DNA of 41,815 nt, taken from NCBI RefSeq assembly GCF_025464955.1, contig NZ_JAODNM010000120.1, positions 1 to 41,815 of the forward strand, written 5' to 3'. Both the position numbers and the translations under genes were made by a program. The notes under the pieces are model-generated. The model was given only the letters and a program-made list of their open reading frames with translations, was not told the origin of the DNA and ran no database searches. Origin of the DNA: Amycolatopsis sp. (GTDB taxonomy: Bacteria; Actinomycetota; Actinomycetes; Mycobacteriales; Pseudonocardiaceae). The first letter of the stretch is position 1. The number at the start of each line of letters is the position of its first letter. This document shows, in pieces, positions 14,113 to 23,334 of the stretch.

Positions 14113-15351
14113 TCAGCCCAGGTCAGGTAGCACGGCGTACTGCCGCAGGTAGAGGTCGGTGTAGGTGACCGGGCCGCGGGGGCCGGGGGTGCGGTCGAGG
14201 TTGATGCCGGTTTCGGGGACGGCGAGGAGCTTGAAGCCGTCGAGAAGGCGGGTGGGGGCGTTCCAGAAGACGCCTGTGCCGGTGTAGGCGTCGAAGAAGG
14301 CTTCGGCGGCGTCGGGGTCTTCGGTGGCGATGCCGGCGGCGAGGCCTGAGGTCTGGTCGTTGGCGATCGAGACGGCTTCGAGGAGCGACGCGACCTTCGC
14401 GACGGTCACAGTTGCTTCGTGCGCCGAGTCCAGGGCCCACTCGTAGCCGATCGCGTGCTCGTGCGGAGCCAGCGAAGGTTCGACACCGCGCTCGGCCAGT
14501 GCTTCCTGGATGAACGGCCAGACTGCGTCGTGGACGTCGTCGTTGATCAGCAACAGGTTCAGCCGGTTGCAGACGCCGAGACGGTCGAGGCTGTCCGAGA
14601 CGAGCGTGCGCACCTTCGCGGGCTCCGCGGCCGCGTCGACGTACAGCACGCCACCGCCGTCAGCGTGCGCGAGCGTGCCGACGCCGTGCAGCGCCGCCTC
14701 ACGCGCGAGTGCGCGGGTGCTGTCGCCGCTGCCGCGCAGGATCACCAGCGGCACGAGGTCGGGGAAACTGACCAGGGCGCTCGCGGCCTCCCGCTCGACG
14801 CGCGGAACGAGCTGGATGACGTCCGGGTCGATACCCGCCTCGGCCAGCGCGGGTGCGACCACGGTGTCCAGCAGGCGTTGCGCGGAACCGAGCGCGGCCG
14901 AGCCGGTGCGCAGCACGCCACCGTTGCGCGACTTCACCAGCTGCGACGCGATGTCGACGGTGACGTTCGGCCGTGCCTCGTAGTTGGCACCGATGACCCC
15001 GACCGGCCGATGGCGTTCGACCAGCCGCAGCCCACCGTCCAACTTGGACACTTCGCGGGAACGCTCCGGGTGCGGGACGCCGGCGAGCAGCCTCAGCTGC
15101 TCGGACATGCCGGTCAGCCGCTCCTCGGTGATGGTCAGCCTGTCGAGCAGGCCGGCGCTCATCCCCTCTTCACGGGACTTCGCGACGTCCGCGCGGTTGG
15201 CGTCGAGCACTTCCTCGCGGTGGTCGAGCAGCCGCTGCGCCATCGAGCTGAGCGCAGCGTCGATGGCCGCCTCGGACGCGGTGGCCAACGACGGCGCGGC
15301 GCGCTTCGCCGCCCGCGCGCATTCCTCGACAGCCTTGGCGACCTCGTCCAT
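14113..15351 (-). CDS. proA: Glutamate-5-semialdehyde dehydrogenase (gamma-glutamyl phosphate reductase)
   Basis: A 412-residue enzyme of the aldehyde dehydrogenase superfamily. It reduces gamma-glutamyl phosphate to glutamate-5-semialdehyde with NADPH, the second step of proline synthesis. The catalytic cysteine is Cys261 in RLGVCNRLNLLLI. The family motif YEARPNVTVD starts at about residue 124, and a C-terminal GPRGPVTYTDLYLRQY matches ProA ends. The start is ATG at 15351, because AAGGAG stands six bases upstream; 30 further open codons upstream overlap the protease gene and have no ribosome site. It lies 55 bases after the M50 protease gene on the same strand. proB is not in the window. 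Confidence 0.96.
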   Translation of the reverse strand: MDEVAKAVEECARAAKRAAPSLATASEAAIDAALSSMAQRLLDHREEVLDANRADVAKSREEGMSAGLLDRLTITEERLTGMSEQLRLLAGVPHPERSREVSKLDGGLRLVERHRPVGVIGANYEARPNVTVDIASQLVKSRNGGVLRTGSAALGSAQRLLDTVVAPALAEAGIDPDVIQLVPRVEREAASALVSFPDLVPLVILRGSGDSTRALAREAALHGVGTLAHADGGGVLYVDAAAEPAKVRTLVSDSLDRLGVCNRLNLLLINDDVHDAVWPFIQEALAERGVEPSLAPHEHAIGYEWALDSAHEATVTVAKVASLLEAVSIANDQTSGLAAGIATEDPDAAEAFFDAYTGTGVFWNAPTRLLDGFKLLAVPETGINLDRTPGPRGPVTYTDLYLRQYAVLPDLG

Positions 15352-15406
15352 CGTCAGCTCCTTAAGCGAAACACCCTGGTGACCAGTGTGCCGCACTGCC
15401 GGAGAG

Positions 15407-16126
15407 CTACTTGAGCGCGGGCTCGAGTACGAGCGCGCCACCGGCGATCAGGCAACTCACCGCGATGACCCCGAAGATCAGCACCCACAGCACCCCGGGC
15501 AACCCGGTGAGCCGGGCCAACTGATCGGCGTCGGAATCACGAGCCGAACCGCGACGGCGTTTCACCTGCAGCTCGATCACCGGGCGCACACCGCCGAACA
15601 GCAGGAACCACGTCATCAGGTAGACGAACACCGACTGCACCCCGGGCGGCGCGAGGAACGCGACCGCCGCCAGCACGGCCGCCGTCACCACCACGGCGAA
15701 CACGCCGTAGGCGTTGCGAACCATGACCAGCACCGCGAGCAGCAGCACGGCGGCCACGACGAGCAACGCCGTGATCCGGTTCGCCGCGAGCAGCCCGGCG
15801 AACGCGAACCCGAGAATCGACGCGGCGGAGTAGCCCGCCAACGACGTCAGCACCATGCCTGGTCCGTGCGGCTTCCCACGCGACAACGTGACACCCGAGG
15901 TGTCCGAGTGCAGCTGGATACCCTGCAACCGGCGGCCGACGAGCACCGCGACCAGCGCGTGTCCGGCCTCGTGCACGATGGTGATGACGTTGCGTGCCAG
16001 GCGCCACGGCGAGCCGGACAGCACCAGCAGCAGCGCCACCCCGCCGGTGATCAGCGCCACCGAGCCCGCCGGATTCGGCTGGGAGTCGAACAGTCCTGAT
16101 AGCCCGCTTGGGTCAGCCGCGTTCAC
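15407..16126 (-). CDS. M50-type integral membrane metalloprotease
   Basis: A 239-residue polytopic membrane protein with about six hydrophobic segments. It carries an HExxH zinc motif, His52-Glu53-Ala-Gly-His56, inside a membrane-proximal helix (ITIVHEAGHALVAVLVG), followed by the Gly-rich loop HSDTSGVTLSRGKPHG. This matches the compact M50B-like peptidase family related to site-2 proteases. Members are widespread in actinobacteria, and their substrates are mostly unknown. The GTG start at 16126 has only a weak GGTGAGC upstream, so the exact start is uncertain. It lies upstream of proA on the same strand and is divergent from the large TPR protein. Confidence 0.85.
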   Translation of the reverse strand: MNAADPSGLSGLFDSQPNPAGSVALITGGVALLLVLSGSPWRLARNVITIVHEAGHALVAVLVGRRLQGIQLHSDTSGVTLSRGKPHGPGMVLTSLAGYSAASILGFAFAGLLAANRITALLVVAAVLLLAVLVMVRNAYGVFAVVVTAAVLAAVAFLAPPGVQSVFVYLMTWFLLFGGVRPVIELQVKRRRGSARDSDADQLARLTGLPGVLWVLIFGVIAVSCLIAGGALVLEPALK

Positions 16127-16274
16127 CCGGTCAGCTCACCACACGCCCGGTCGGGTCCCGGTTAGGACCCGAACACCCGGTTGCCGGATGAACACGACCC
16201 CCCACACCCCGTAACGTGCATCGTCCGGCGGACGACCTCATGGGTTGGCCGTCAGCGTCGGAAAGGGGACTCCT

Positions 16275-18968
16275 GTGCGCAAGATCCGCGGGTCCGCGTC
16301 CGCCTTGCCAGCCGACCTGCCCAGACCACGCCGCGTCCAGTATTGGGCCATGGCCGTCACGATGCTCGCGGCCGCGCTGGCGCTGATCATCATTCCGAGC
16401 GTGCTCGCGTTCCCCGCGCAGAACTCGCCGGTGTCGATCAAGGTGATGTGGACCTTTCTGCAGGTGACCGGCCCTGCGGTGCTGGGTGTCGCGTGTCTGT
16501 ACGCGGTCGGCCGCGCGAGACTCGAGTGGAACGCCTGGCACGCCAGCCAGTTCGATGTCGCCGAGTTCGTCGATCGACGCAGCGATACCGGACCGGGGAC
16601 GATGGCCTCGGTCGAGTTGACCGCGCGGTTCGAGCGCAAGCTCACCGAGTCGCGCATCTACCGGACGGCGGCGGTGCCGGACACCGGGCGGATCAACGAC
16701 TTCATCCAGATCGTCGAAAACGCCGCCGACGCCGCGCCTCAAGGCTGGTGGAAGGCCGTGTCGCGACTGATGCGGCTGGTCAGGCCGCCGTCGGCGTTCC
16801 GGGTTTCGGCCACCCTGCTGGACGGCTCGACGCCGGGTGAGCACAAGATCGTCGTGGAACTGATCCGGTTGCCGCGGTTCCTGGCCGCACCGCTGATCAT
16901 CTCCGACGTCGACGAGGACAGGCTGGTGGAACAGGCGGCGAATTCGGTCGCCGCCCTGATGTTCCCGGTGACGCGGCACTGCAAGCACCCCCAGTGGGTC
17001 GCGTGGCGCAACTGCGCGATGCCGACCGAGCTGTTCGACGCCTACCAGCGCGCGCACCAGTTCCAGCTCGCCCGCCGGTACGACGAGGCGCTCCACGAGT
17101 TCTACCGGGCGCTCAGCCACGACCCCGGCAACGTCTACATCCGGCTGGAAACCGCACAGCTGCTGGAACGCCTGGAACTGTTCCTCGAAGCGCTCGCCAT
17201 CTACGACGACGTGATCGTCATCTGCAACCGAGAGGACGAGCGGTTGGCGAGATGGTGGAACTCGACCGAATTCGCGCTCGAGAAGGGACGTCGGCTCAGA
17301 AGTCGCGGCGGCGCGCTACTGCTGGCCAGGTATCGCCACGCCCTCCTGATGGGGCTGGGCGACCGAATCGCCGGACAATGGTGGCTACCGGACTGGGAAT
17401 GCCCGCACGAGGACCACTGGGACCCTCGCCGCGGACAGCGCTCCGCCGTGCGGGCGATGTTGGCACACCGGTTCGACCGGTACGACGACATCCCGGACAC
17501 CGCTTGGCTTCCACCCGGTGAGAAGCGGCTCACGCTCGGCAAGATCCTGTCCGACGAACTGCCGGCCGGTCTCCACGCGGCCGATCGCCAGGAGCGCGCG
17601 GCCCTGCTTCGGCACTACCTCTGCACCGTGGCGCAGTACGAGTTCGAACGCCTCGTCGAGGACACCACGCGGCGCGGGTCGGTCTACCGCACGCGGGAAA
17701 TGCGGGAACTCCTCTCGCCTGCTTCAGTCCGGCTGGGACTGGTATGGACGACCTTGCGCCGGACGATGTCCCAGGCCGCGCTTCCCGGTGCCGAGGAACA
17801 GAGCAGCACGGTCTACCGGAACGTGACGCTGAGCCCCGGGCTGAGGAAGCTGTTCGGGTCGGACTCTTGGCCACCTGAGCCCAGCCGGCTGCAGGAGGTC
17901 ATCGAGGCACTGCTCCCGAAGAAAGCGGGGTGGCACGAGCATTACAGCGCCACCTGCATCTTCGCCGTCGCTCTGCTCAGCGCGGCCGCTGACACAGCCC
18001 GCCCGGACGCCGACCAGGAGCGGACACTCGCCCGGCTCGCCATCCTGCAGCTGCACAAGGCGGCGGCCGCCAGTCACAGCGGGTATCTCGCGGAGCGCCG
18101 TCGCTGGCTGATGTACGAAGACCCCGACCTCGCCTCGCTTCGCGGCACCGACGCGTTTCGCAACTTCGAAACCCTGGTCTTCGCGCCGGAGCGGCCCGCC
18201 TCGTTGCGGCCCGCTGGTTCGACGTCGTTGGAGCTGGTGTTCTACCAGGCCAAGCTGGTTGCCGCGCTGGGCGAGCTGATGGCCGGGGTGTGGCGCGCCC
18301 ACGGTGCCGAACTGACGGCCGAGGCCGACCCGTCCCGCCTCCGCGGCTGGCATGCCCGAGAGGAGCAGGCCTGGCGTCAGGTCACCCTGCTCGCGGTCGG
18401 TCATCGCGATTGGCACATCCGGCGTCGCGTGATCAAGGAGCTGCGGCGCTGGTGGGATGAGAGCGGCCGAAACGAGGACCACCTGCTGCCGACCGAGTAC
18501 TCCGAAGAGGCGCTCTACGTGCGGCACGCCCGGCTCCTCGGCCCCGAGGAGGAGGGCAACAAGACCGTGATCCGCGGCGCGCGAAAGATCGGGGACATCA
18601 ACGACACCGCCAAGCGCTACCTCGACCGCTGCGAACACCGGATGCGCGAGTTGGCTGCCGAGCTCCACCGGCTCAGCGACGACCGCGACCCGGCCGATGA
18701 CTGCCGCAACGCGTCTTCGGCCGTGGCCCAGATGTCGTTGACCCCGCTCCTGCACCTACCGGGGAGGAGCCTGAAGGACCAGGCTCGGTTCTGCCAGGCA
18801 CGCGCGGAACTGTGGGAACGACTGAGCACGTGGTTCGACGACGAAGGAGCCGACGAGCCGGCTGCGGTGCGCGCGGCGGAATTCCGCAAGCGGCTGCGGC
18901 CGCCGACGCTGAGCTGGGCAGCATTGTCCGGCCGCGGGCGGTCGCCGGGTGCAGACGGACGGTCGTGA
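16275..18968 (+). CDS. Large membrane-anchored TPR protein of unknown function
   Basis: A 897-residue protein. Two membrane helices lie near the N-terminus (about 24-47 and 57-78), followed by a soluble domain (about 90-235). A tetratricopeptide-like pair follows at about 248-318 (AYQRAHQFQLARRYDEALHE, FYRALSHDPGNVYIRLETAQ), and then a very long, mostly helical C-terminal region with many Trp, Arg and Glu residues. No catalytic motif was found. The GTG at 16275 was chosen because GGAAAGGGG precedes it. It is monocistronic, divergent from the M50 protease and convergent with the DNA glycosylase. Architecture suggests a membrane-tethered scaffold. I do not recognise the family. Confidence 0.8.
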   Translation: MRKIRGSASALPADLPRPRRVQYWAMAVTMLAAALALIIIPSVLAFPAQNSPVSIKVMWTFLQVTGPAVLGVACLYAVGRARLEWNAWHASQFDVAEFVDRRSDTGPGTMASVELTARFERKLTESRIYRTAAVPDTGRINDFIQIVENAADAAPQGWWKAVSRLMRLVRPPSAFRVSATLLDGSTPGEHKIVVELIRLPRFLAAPLIISDVDEDRLVEQAANSVAALMFPVTRHCKHPQWVAWRNCAMPTELFDAYQRAHQFQLARRYDEALHEFYRALSHDPGNVYIRLETAQLLERLELFLEALAIYDDVIVICNREDERLARWWNSTEFALEKGRRLRSRGGALLLARYRHALLMGLGDRIAGQWWLPDWECPHEDHWDPRRGQRSAVRAMLAHRFDRYDDIPDTAWLPPGEKRLTLGKILSDELPAGLHAADRQERAALLRHYLCTVAQYEFERLVEDTTRRGSVYRTREMRELLSPASVRLGLVWTTLRRTMSQAALPGAEEQSSTVYRNVTLSPGLRKLFGSDSWPPEPSRLQEVIEALLPKKAGWHEHYSATCIFAVALLSAAADTARPDADQERTLARLAILQLHKAAAASHSGYLAERRRWLMYEDPDLASLRGTDAFRNFETLVFAPERPASLRPAGSTSLELVFYQAKLVAALGELMAGVWRAHGAELTAEADPSRLRGWHAREEQAWRQVTLLAVGHRDWHIRRRVIKELRRWWDESGRNEDHLLPTEYSEEALYVRHARLLGPEEEGNKTVIRGARKIGDINDTAKRYLDRCEHRMRELAAELHRLSDDRDPADDCRNASSAVAQMSLTPLLHLPGRSLKDQARFCQARAELWERLSTWFDDEGADEPAAVRAAEFRKRLRPPTLSWAALSGRGRSPGADGRS

Positions 18969-18981
18969 AATGCACGCGCGT

Positions 18982-19896
18982 TCAGCCGGAGATCTCGTGG
19001 GTGCGGCGCTCTCGGTCGCTGCGGAGCAGTAGGGCCATCCAGCTGCGGAAGGGGCGCCAGCCCTCGGCTATTTGCTCGAGTTGGGCGGGGGTGGCGTCCT
19101 TCAGGCCGTAGGCGTGCTCGATCTCGGCGTGCAGGCGGCGCTCGTCGCGCGGGAAGACGTCCGGGTGGCCGGCTCCTCTGATCAGGATCAGCTGCGCGGA
19201 GAACGGGCCGATGCCGCGCAGCGTCTGCAGGTGGGCCAGTGCCTCGTCGGCTTCCATGCCGCGCAACAGGTTCGCGTCGAGAAGGCCATCACGGGCGGCT
19301 TCGGCGAGGCCTCGCAACCGGTCGATCTTGACCTCGGGGACGCCCAGCTCGTCACCGGCGATGAGCAGCTCCTCCGGGCCGGGGAACGAGACCAGCGAAC
19401 GCCCGCCTACTGGCACGGCCCGCCCGAACCGCTCGGCGGTCCGCTGCTTGATGCCTGCCGCCTGCGGAATCCTGATCCGGTGCCCGATCACCGCCCAGCA
19501 AGCGGCTTCATAGGGTGAATGGAACAGCACCGGGCGCAGTCCCGGGTACCGGCCGATCAGCCGCCCGGCGACCTCGTCCGACGCGCCGATCCCGCCGAAC
19601 CCGGTGCCGTCGACATCGAGCGAGAGAATCCGGCCGACCTGCGCGACCACAGCGGGCACCACATCTTCGGCAGCGAAGACCTCCGCCTCGACAACCGCTG
19701 GCGCGCGCTGTCGGATCAGGACGCCGACGTGGTCCCAGGTGCCCTCGACCGGGAACGCGAGGCGCAGCACCCCTGTCTCCTCCGCCGCATCGCTGCGAGC
19801 CGCCGGGGTGAACCCCTCCAGGAACCTGATCGACTCGTCGAGATCGAACCGGCCCAGCACCGGAATCCGCGAAACCGCGCCCGTTGTCGCGCTCAT
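18982..19896 (-). CDS. DNA-3-methyladenine glycosylase II-like (HhH-GPD)
   Basis: A 304-residue base-excision repair glycosylase of the AlkA class, which removes alkylated purines. The helix-hairpin-helix is TLRGIGPFSAQLILIRGAGH (about 225-244). It is followed by DVFPRDERRL, whose Asp251 is the best candidate for the catalytic aspartate. The N-terminal half (FDLDESIRFLEGF onwards) fits the AlkA N-terminal beta domain. The start is ATG at 19896, because GGAGG lies six bases upstream; the frame stays open further upstream only as a shadow. It is divergent from the methyltransferase and convergent with the TPR protein gene, 13 bases apart. Confidence 0.9.
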   Translation of the reverse strand: MSATTGAVSRIPVLGRFDLDESIRFLEGFTPAARSDAAEETGVLRLAFPVEGTWDHVGVLIRQRAPAVVEAEVFAAEDVVPAVVAQVGRILSLDVDGTGFGGIGASDEVAGRLIGRYPGLRPVLFHSPYEAACWAVIGHRIRIPQAAGIKQRTAERFGRAVPVGGRSLVSFPGPEELLIAGDELGVPEVKIDRLRGLAEAARDGLLDANLLRGMEADEALAHLQTLRGIGPFSAQLILIRGAGHPDVFPRDERRLHAEIEHAYGLKDATPAQLEQIAEGWRPFRSWMALLLRSDRERRTHEISG

Positions 19897-20015
19897 GGCA
19901 CTCCTCCCCAAATGATGTGACGCGAACGACACTAAACCGGAGCACCGACAGTTTCCGCGACTCTGGGTTCCTGCGGCATACTGCCGGTATCTGAACCTGA
20001 CCGAGGGAGCTGTCC

Positions 20016-20795
20016 ATGTCGACGAGCCGCCCGACCGCCCAGGACCGCCTTCTCGACCTGCTCGAGGCCGGCAAAGAGCCAGGTCAGAGCCGTGACTTCG
20101 TCGACCTGCTCGGCGAGTCCGCCCAGGCCGGGCCGCCGACCGGCCTGGCACAGCGGCTCATGCGCACCTCGGTGGTGCCGACGATCTACGAGCACTACTG
20201 GCGGCCGGCCCTCGGCCGCATCGCCAAGGGCCTCAGCGGGCCGAGCATGGCCGGCGAGGTCGACATCGCCGTGAACCTGCTCGGTCTCAAGCCCGGCGGT
20301 TCCTCGCTCGACGTCGCCTGCGGCACCGGCCGGTTCACCCGCGCGTTCGGCGAGGTCGTCGGCCCGGACGGCCTCTCCGCCGGGCTCGACGGCTCACGCA
20401 CGATGCTGACCAAAGCGGTCGCCACCACCGGCCCCGTCTCGGTCGCCTACCTGCGGGCCGACGCCGTTTCGCTGCCGTTCCGGACGTCCACGATGGACGC
20501 CGTGTGCTGCTTCGCCGCGCTGCACATGTTCGCCGACCCCGACGCCGCCCTCGACTCGTTCACCTCCGTCCTCAAACCCGGCGGACGCGTCGCGCTGCTC
20601 ACCAGCGCCCGGCGCACCTGGCAGCCGGCGCACACAGTGGACACGTTCGGCGGAGCCTTCAGCGGACAGCGGATGTTCGACCGCGGCGAGATCGCCGACA
20701 AGCTCCGCGACCGCGGATTCACCGAGATCAGTGAGCGGTACGCGGGCGTGACACAGATCGTCGGGGGCACCCGCGGCGCTACCATCGCGCAGTGA
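20016..20795 (+). CDS. Class I SAM-dependent methyltransferase
   Basis: A 259-residue protein with a Rossmann methyltransferase core. Motif I is LDVACGTGRFTRAFGEVVG at about residues 97-115. The acidic loop is GLDGSRTML. Motif IV-like DAVCCFAALHMFADPDAAL is followed by VLKPGGRVALLT. The N-terminal 80 residues are a helical cap (RLLDLLEAGKEPGQSRDF). It fits the UbiE/Coq5-like methyltransferase_11 group, whose substrates cannot be predicted from sequence. GGGAG stands six bases before the ATG. Its stop overlaps the GTG start of the M20 amidohydrolase by four bases (GTGA), so the two are translationally coupled. Confidence 0.9.
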   Translation: MSTSRPTAQDRLLDLLEAGKEPGQSRDFVDLLGESAQAGPPTGLAQRLMRTSVVPTIYEHYWRPALGRIAKGLSGPSMAGEVDIAVNLLGLKPGGSSLDVACGTGRFTRAFGEVVGPDGLSAGLDGSRTMLTKAVATTGPVSVAYLRADAVSLPFRTSTMDAVCCFAALHMFADPDAALDSFTSVLKPGGRVALLTSARRTWQPAHTVDTFGGAFSGQRMFDRGEIADKLRDRGFTEISERYAGVTQIVGGTRGATIAQ

Positions 20796-22114
20796 CCACT
20801 AGTTCTTCGCCCGTCCCGCCCGACGACAGCTTCCTGCGCGCCCTCACCGAGGACACCGCGGAAGCCGTCGAACAAGCCGAACCGATGACGTCGCCGCACG
20901 ACGGCGCACCCGAGCAGGCGCGGCAACGGGTCGCGTCGACTGTGGACGAACGGGCGGACGACCTCGTCGCGCTGAGCCGCGACCTGCACGCCCACCCCGA
21001 GGAAGGCTTCGCGGAGCACCGGTCCGTCCAGGTACTCGCGGAGCTGCTCAAGCGGCACGGCCACGACGCCCGCGTCGGTCTCGGCGGCCTGGACACCGCG
21101 CTGCTCGCGACCGCGGGCACCAGCGGCCCACACATCGCGGTGCTCGCCGAGTACGACGCGTTGCCGGGTATCGGGCACGCGTGCGGGCACAACATCATCT
21201 GCACCAGCGCCGCCGGTGGTTTCCTCGGTGCCGCCGCGGTCGCCGAGGAGCTCGGCGGGCGCGTGTCGTTGATCGGCACGCCGGCCGAAGAAGGCGGTGG
21301 CGGCAAGGAAACCCTGGCACGGGCCGGGGTTTTCGACGACGTCGACGCGGTGGTGATGCTGCACCCGTTCAGCCACGACATCGCGATGCACCCATTCCTC
21401 GGCCGACGTCAGCTGGAGATGGTCTTCCACGGCGTCGGCGCGCATGCCTCGGCTCAGCCGTTCATGGGCCGCAACGCGCTCGACGCGGCCGTCGCGGCGT
21501 ACCAAGGCGTTGCCGCGCTGCGCCAGCAGATGCCGTCCAGCGACCGGGTGCACGGGATCTTCACCGACGGCGGCGCGCGGCCGAACGTCATCCCCGAGCG
21601 CGCCGCGCTGCTGTTCTACCTGCGGTCGGCGCATCCGGAAACGCTGCGCGACCTCGCCGCCAGGGTCACTCGGATCGCGCACGGCGCCGCCGAGCTGACC
21701 GACTGCGGCGTCGAACTGCTTTGGGACGAGCTGCCGCCGTACCTCCCGATCCGGTTCAACACGACGTTGGCCGGACGCTGGGCGGTCAACCAGCGCACCA
21801 CCGGCCGCAAACCGCTGCCGCCCGGCATCGTCCCGGAGTTCCTCACCGGCTCGACCGACCTCGGGAACCTGAGTTACCGCCTGCCCGCGATCCACCCGAT
21901 GATCGCCGTGTCCGAAGCCACGGTTGCCTTACACACCAAGGAGTTCGCCGCCGCGGCGGGCTCGGCGGCAGGTGACCGAGCGGTCCTCGACGGTGCGCTC
22001 GGGCTTGCGCTCACGGCCACCGACTACCTCGGCGACGCGAAACTGCGGGAGGCGGTGCACGAGGAGTTCGCGGCCGCGGGCGGAGCACTCGACGTCCCGT
22101 CCTTCTTCGACTGA
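20792..22114 (+). CDS. M20D-family metallo-amidohydrolase (AbgB/IAA-amide hydrolase-like)
   Basis: A 440-residue zinc/manganese amidohydrolase of the AbgB/ILR1-type M20D group, which cleaves N-acyl amino acids or aminobenzoyl-glutamate-type amides. Metal ligands are visible: Cys131 and His133 in GIGHACGHN, Glu166-Glu167 in GTPAEEGGGG, and His191 in MLHPFSHD. The lid/dimer domain starts near RRQLEMVFHGVGAHAS. The first 45 residues are extra to the core and low in complexity. It overlaps the methyltransferase gene by four bases, so both are probably expressed together; a shared pathway is inference only. No signal peptide, so cytoplasmic. Confidence 0.9.
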   Translation: MTTSSSPVPPDDSFLRALTEDTAEAVEQAEPMTSPHDGAPEQARQRVASTVDERADDLVALSRDLHAHPEEGFAEHRSVQVLAELLKRHGHDARVGLGGLDTALLATAGTSGPHIAVLAEYDALPGIGHACGHNIICTSAAGGFLGAAAVAEELGGRVSLIGTPAEEGGGGKETLARAGVFDDVDAVVMLHPFSHDIAMHPFLGRRQLEMVFHGVGAHASAQPFMGRNALDAAVAAYQGVAALRQQMPSSDRVHGIFTDGGARPNVIPERAALLFYLRSAHPETLRDLAARVTRIAHGAAELTDCGVELLWDELPPYLPIRFNTTLAGRWAVNQRTTGRKPLPPGIVPEFLTGSTDLGNLSYRLPAIHPMIAVSEATVALHTKEFAAAAGSAAGDRAVLDGALGLALTATDYLGDAKLREAVHEEFAAAGGALDVPSFFD

Positions 22115-22194
22115 GTTCTCTCAGCTAATTCTTCTCAGGTAATGCCCAGGCCAATACACAGGCTGCTCATAACTACGGGCGCGAAGCTTTGTTC

Positions 22195-23205
22195 ATGACC
22201 GAGAACGAGAGTCGGCCCGGCCCCGCCTCTACCGGTGGGCACCAGCCGCAGCAGCCCCCACACCAGCAGCCTCACGCGGCCTACGCGCCGTACTACGGGT
22301 ACCAGCAGCAGCAACCGCCCCCGCCACCGGTCAACCCGCTGTTCCAGCAGCAGCCACCGGCGCCGAAGCCGAAGAAGAACCGCCTCGGGCTGCTGGTCGG
22401 GACGACCGCGCTCGCCGCGGCGCTCATCGGCGGTGTCAGCGGCGCCGTGATCGTCGGAGTGGACTCGCCCACCAGCGCGTCCTCCACCAACACCGCGAGC
22501 GCGGTCACCGGCCAGCAGGCGCTGAACTCCAGCCCGACCGACGTCAGCACGGTCGCCGCGAAGGTGCTGCCGAGCGTCGTGCAGATCAACGTGACCACCC
22601 AGCAGGGTGAGGCGATCGGCTCCGGCGTGATCCTGAACTCCACCGGCCGGATCCTGACCAACGCGCACGTCGTGGACGGCGCCGTCGGCGACGTCACGGT
22701 GACGCTGTCGGACGGCACGAAGTACCAGGCCAGCGTCGTCGGCGCGGACACGAAGGGCGACATCGCCGTCATCCAGGCGAAGAACGCCAAGAACCTCAGC
22801 CCCGCCACGCTCGGCGACTCCAGCAAGCTGGCCGTCGGCGACCAGGTCGTGGCGATCGGCTCGCCGGGTGGCCTGCAGAACACCGTCACGTCCGGCATCG
22901 TCAGCGCGCTCAACCGCCCGCTGTCCGACGTCGGTGGCGGCCAGCAACAGCAGTCGCCGTTCAACAGCACCAGCAACAGCCAGGCCGCCAGTCCGAGCTA
23001 CCAGGCGATCCAGACCGACGCCTCGATCAACCAGGGCAACTCCGGTGGCGCACTGGTGAACTCGGCAGGCCAGGTCATCGGTATCAACTCCGCGATCTAC
23101 TCGCCCACCCAGTCGGCGAACGGTGCCGCAGGCAGCGTCGGCATCGGGTTCGCGATCCCGATCAACGACGCGAAGACGATCGTCAGCAAGATCGTCGCGG
23201 GATGA
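22195..23205 (+). CDS. HtrA/DegP-like (S1C) membrane-anchored serine protease without PDZ domain
   Basis: A 336-residue protease. Residues 1-60 are a cytoplasmic Pro/Gln-rich tail. One membrane helix follows (GLLVGTTALAAALIGGVSGAVIVGV), placing the catalytic domain outside the cell. Numbered from the TTG two codons before the chosen ATG, the triad is His160 (TNAHVVDG), Asp191 (KGDIAVI) and Ser285 (GNSGGAL). Most bacterial HtrA/PepD proteins have one or two PDZ domains after the protease domain. This one ends right after the last protease strand (GIGFAIPINDAKTIVSKIVAG), so it lacks PDZ. The start is taken as ATG at 22195; there is no strong ribosome site. It is convergent with the HerA-like gene and followed by three hairpins. 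Confidence 0.9.
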   Translation: MTENESRPGPASTGGHQPQQPPHQQPHAAYAPYYGYQQQQPPPPPVNPLFQQQPPAPKPKKNRLGLLVGTTALAAALIGGVSGAVIVGVDSPTSASSTNTASAVTGQQALNSSPTDVSTVAAKVLPSVVQINVTTQQGEAIGSGVILNSTGRILTNAHVVDGAVGDVTVTLSDGTKYQASVVGADTKGDIAVIQAKNAKNLSPATLGDSSKLAVGDQVVAIGSPGGLQNTVTSGIVSALNRPLSDVGGGQQQQSPFNSTSNSQAASPSYQAIQTDASINQGNSGGALVNSAGQVIGINSAIYSPTQSANGAAGSVGIGFAIPINDAKTIVSKIVAG

Positions 23206-23211
23206 AGCCCG

Positions 23212-23326
23212 GGATTGGGTCGCGGTCGGGGCAGCCCAATCCTGTCGGCCGGTTCGGGACCGGCCGTGAATGACGTGTCGTGAACGGAACTTTCCTGGTG
23301 GAAGGCGCCAGGAAAATTCCGTTCAC
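23212..23326. terminator. Three consecutive hairpins between convergent genes
   Basis: Between the protease and HerA-like stops lie GGATTGGG/CCCAATCC (23212-23242), GGCCGGT/ACCGGCC (23247-23265), and a long stem GTGAACGGAA + TTTCCTGG / CCAGGAAA + TTCCGTTCAC (23280-23326) with a single internal mismatch. Symmetry and position suit bidirectional termination. Confidence 0.7.
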
Positions 23327-23334
23327 GGCACGCC

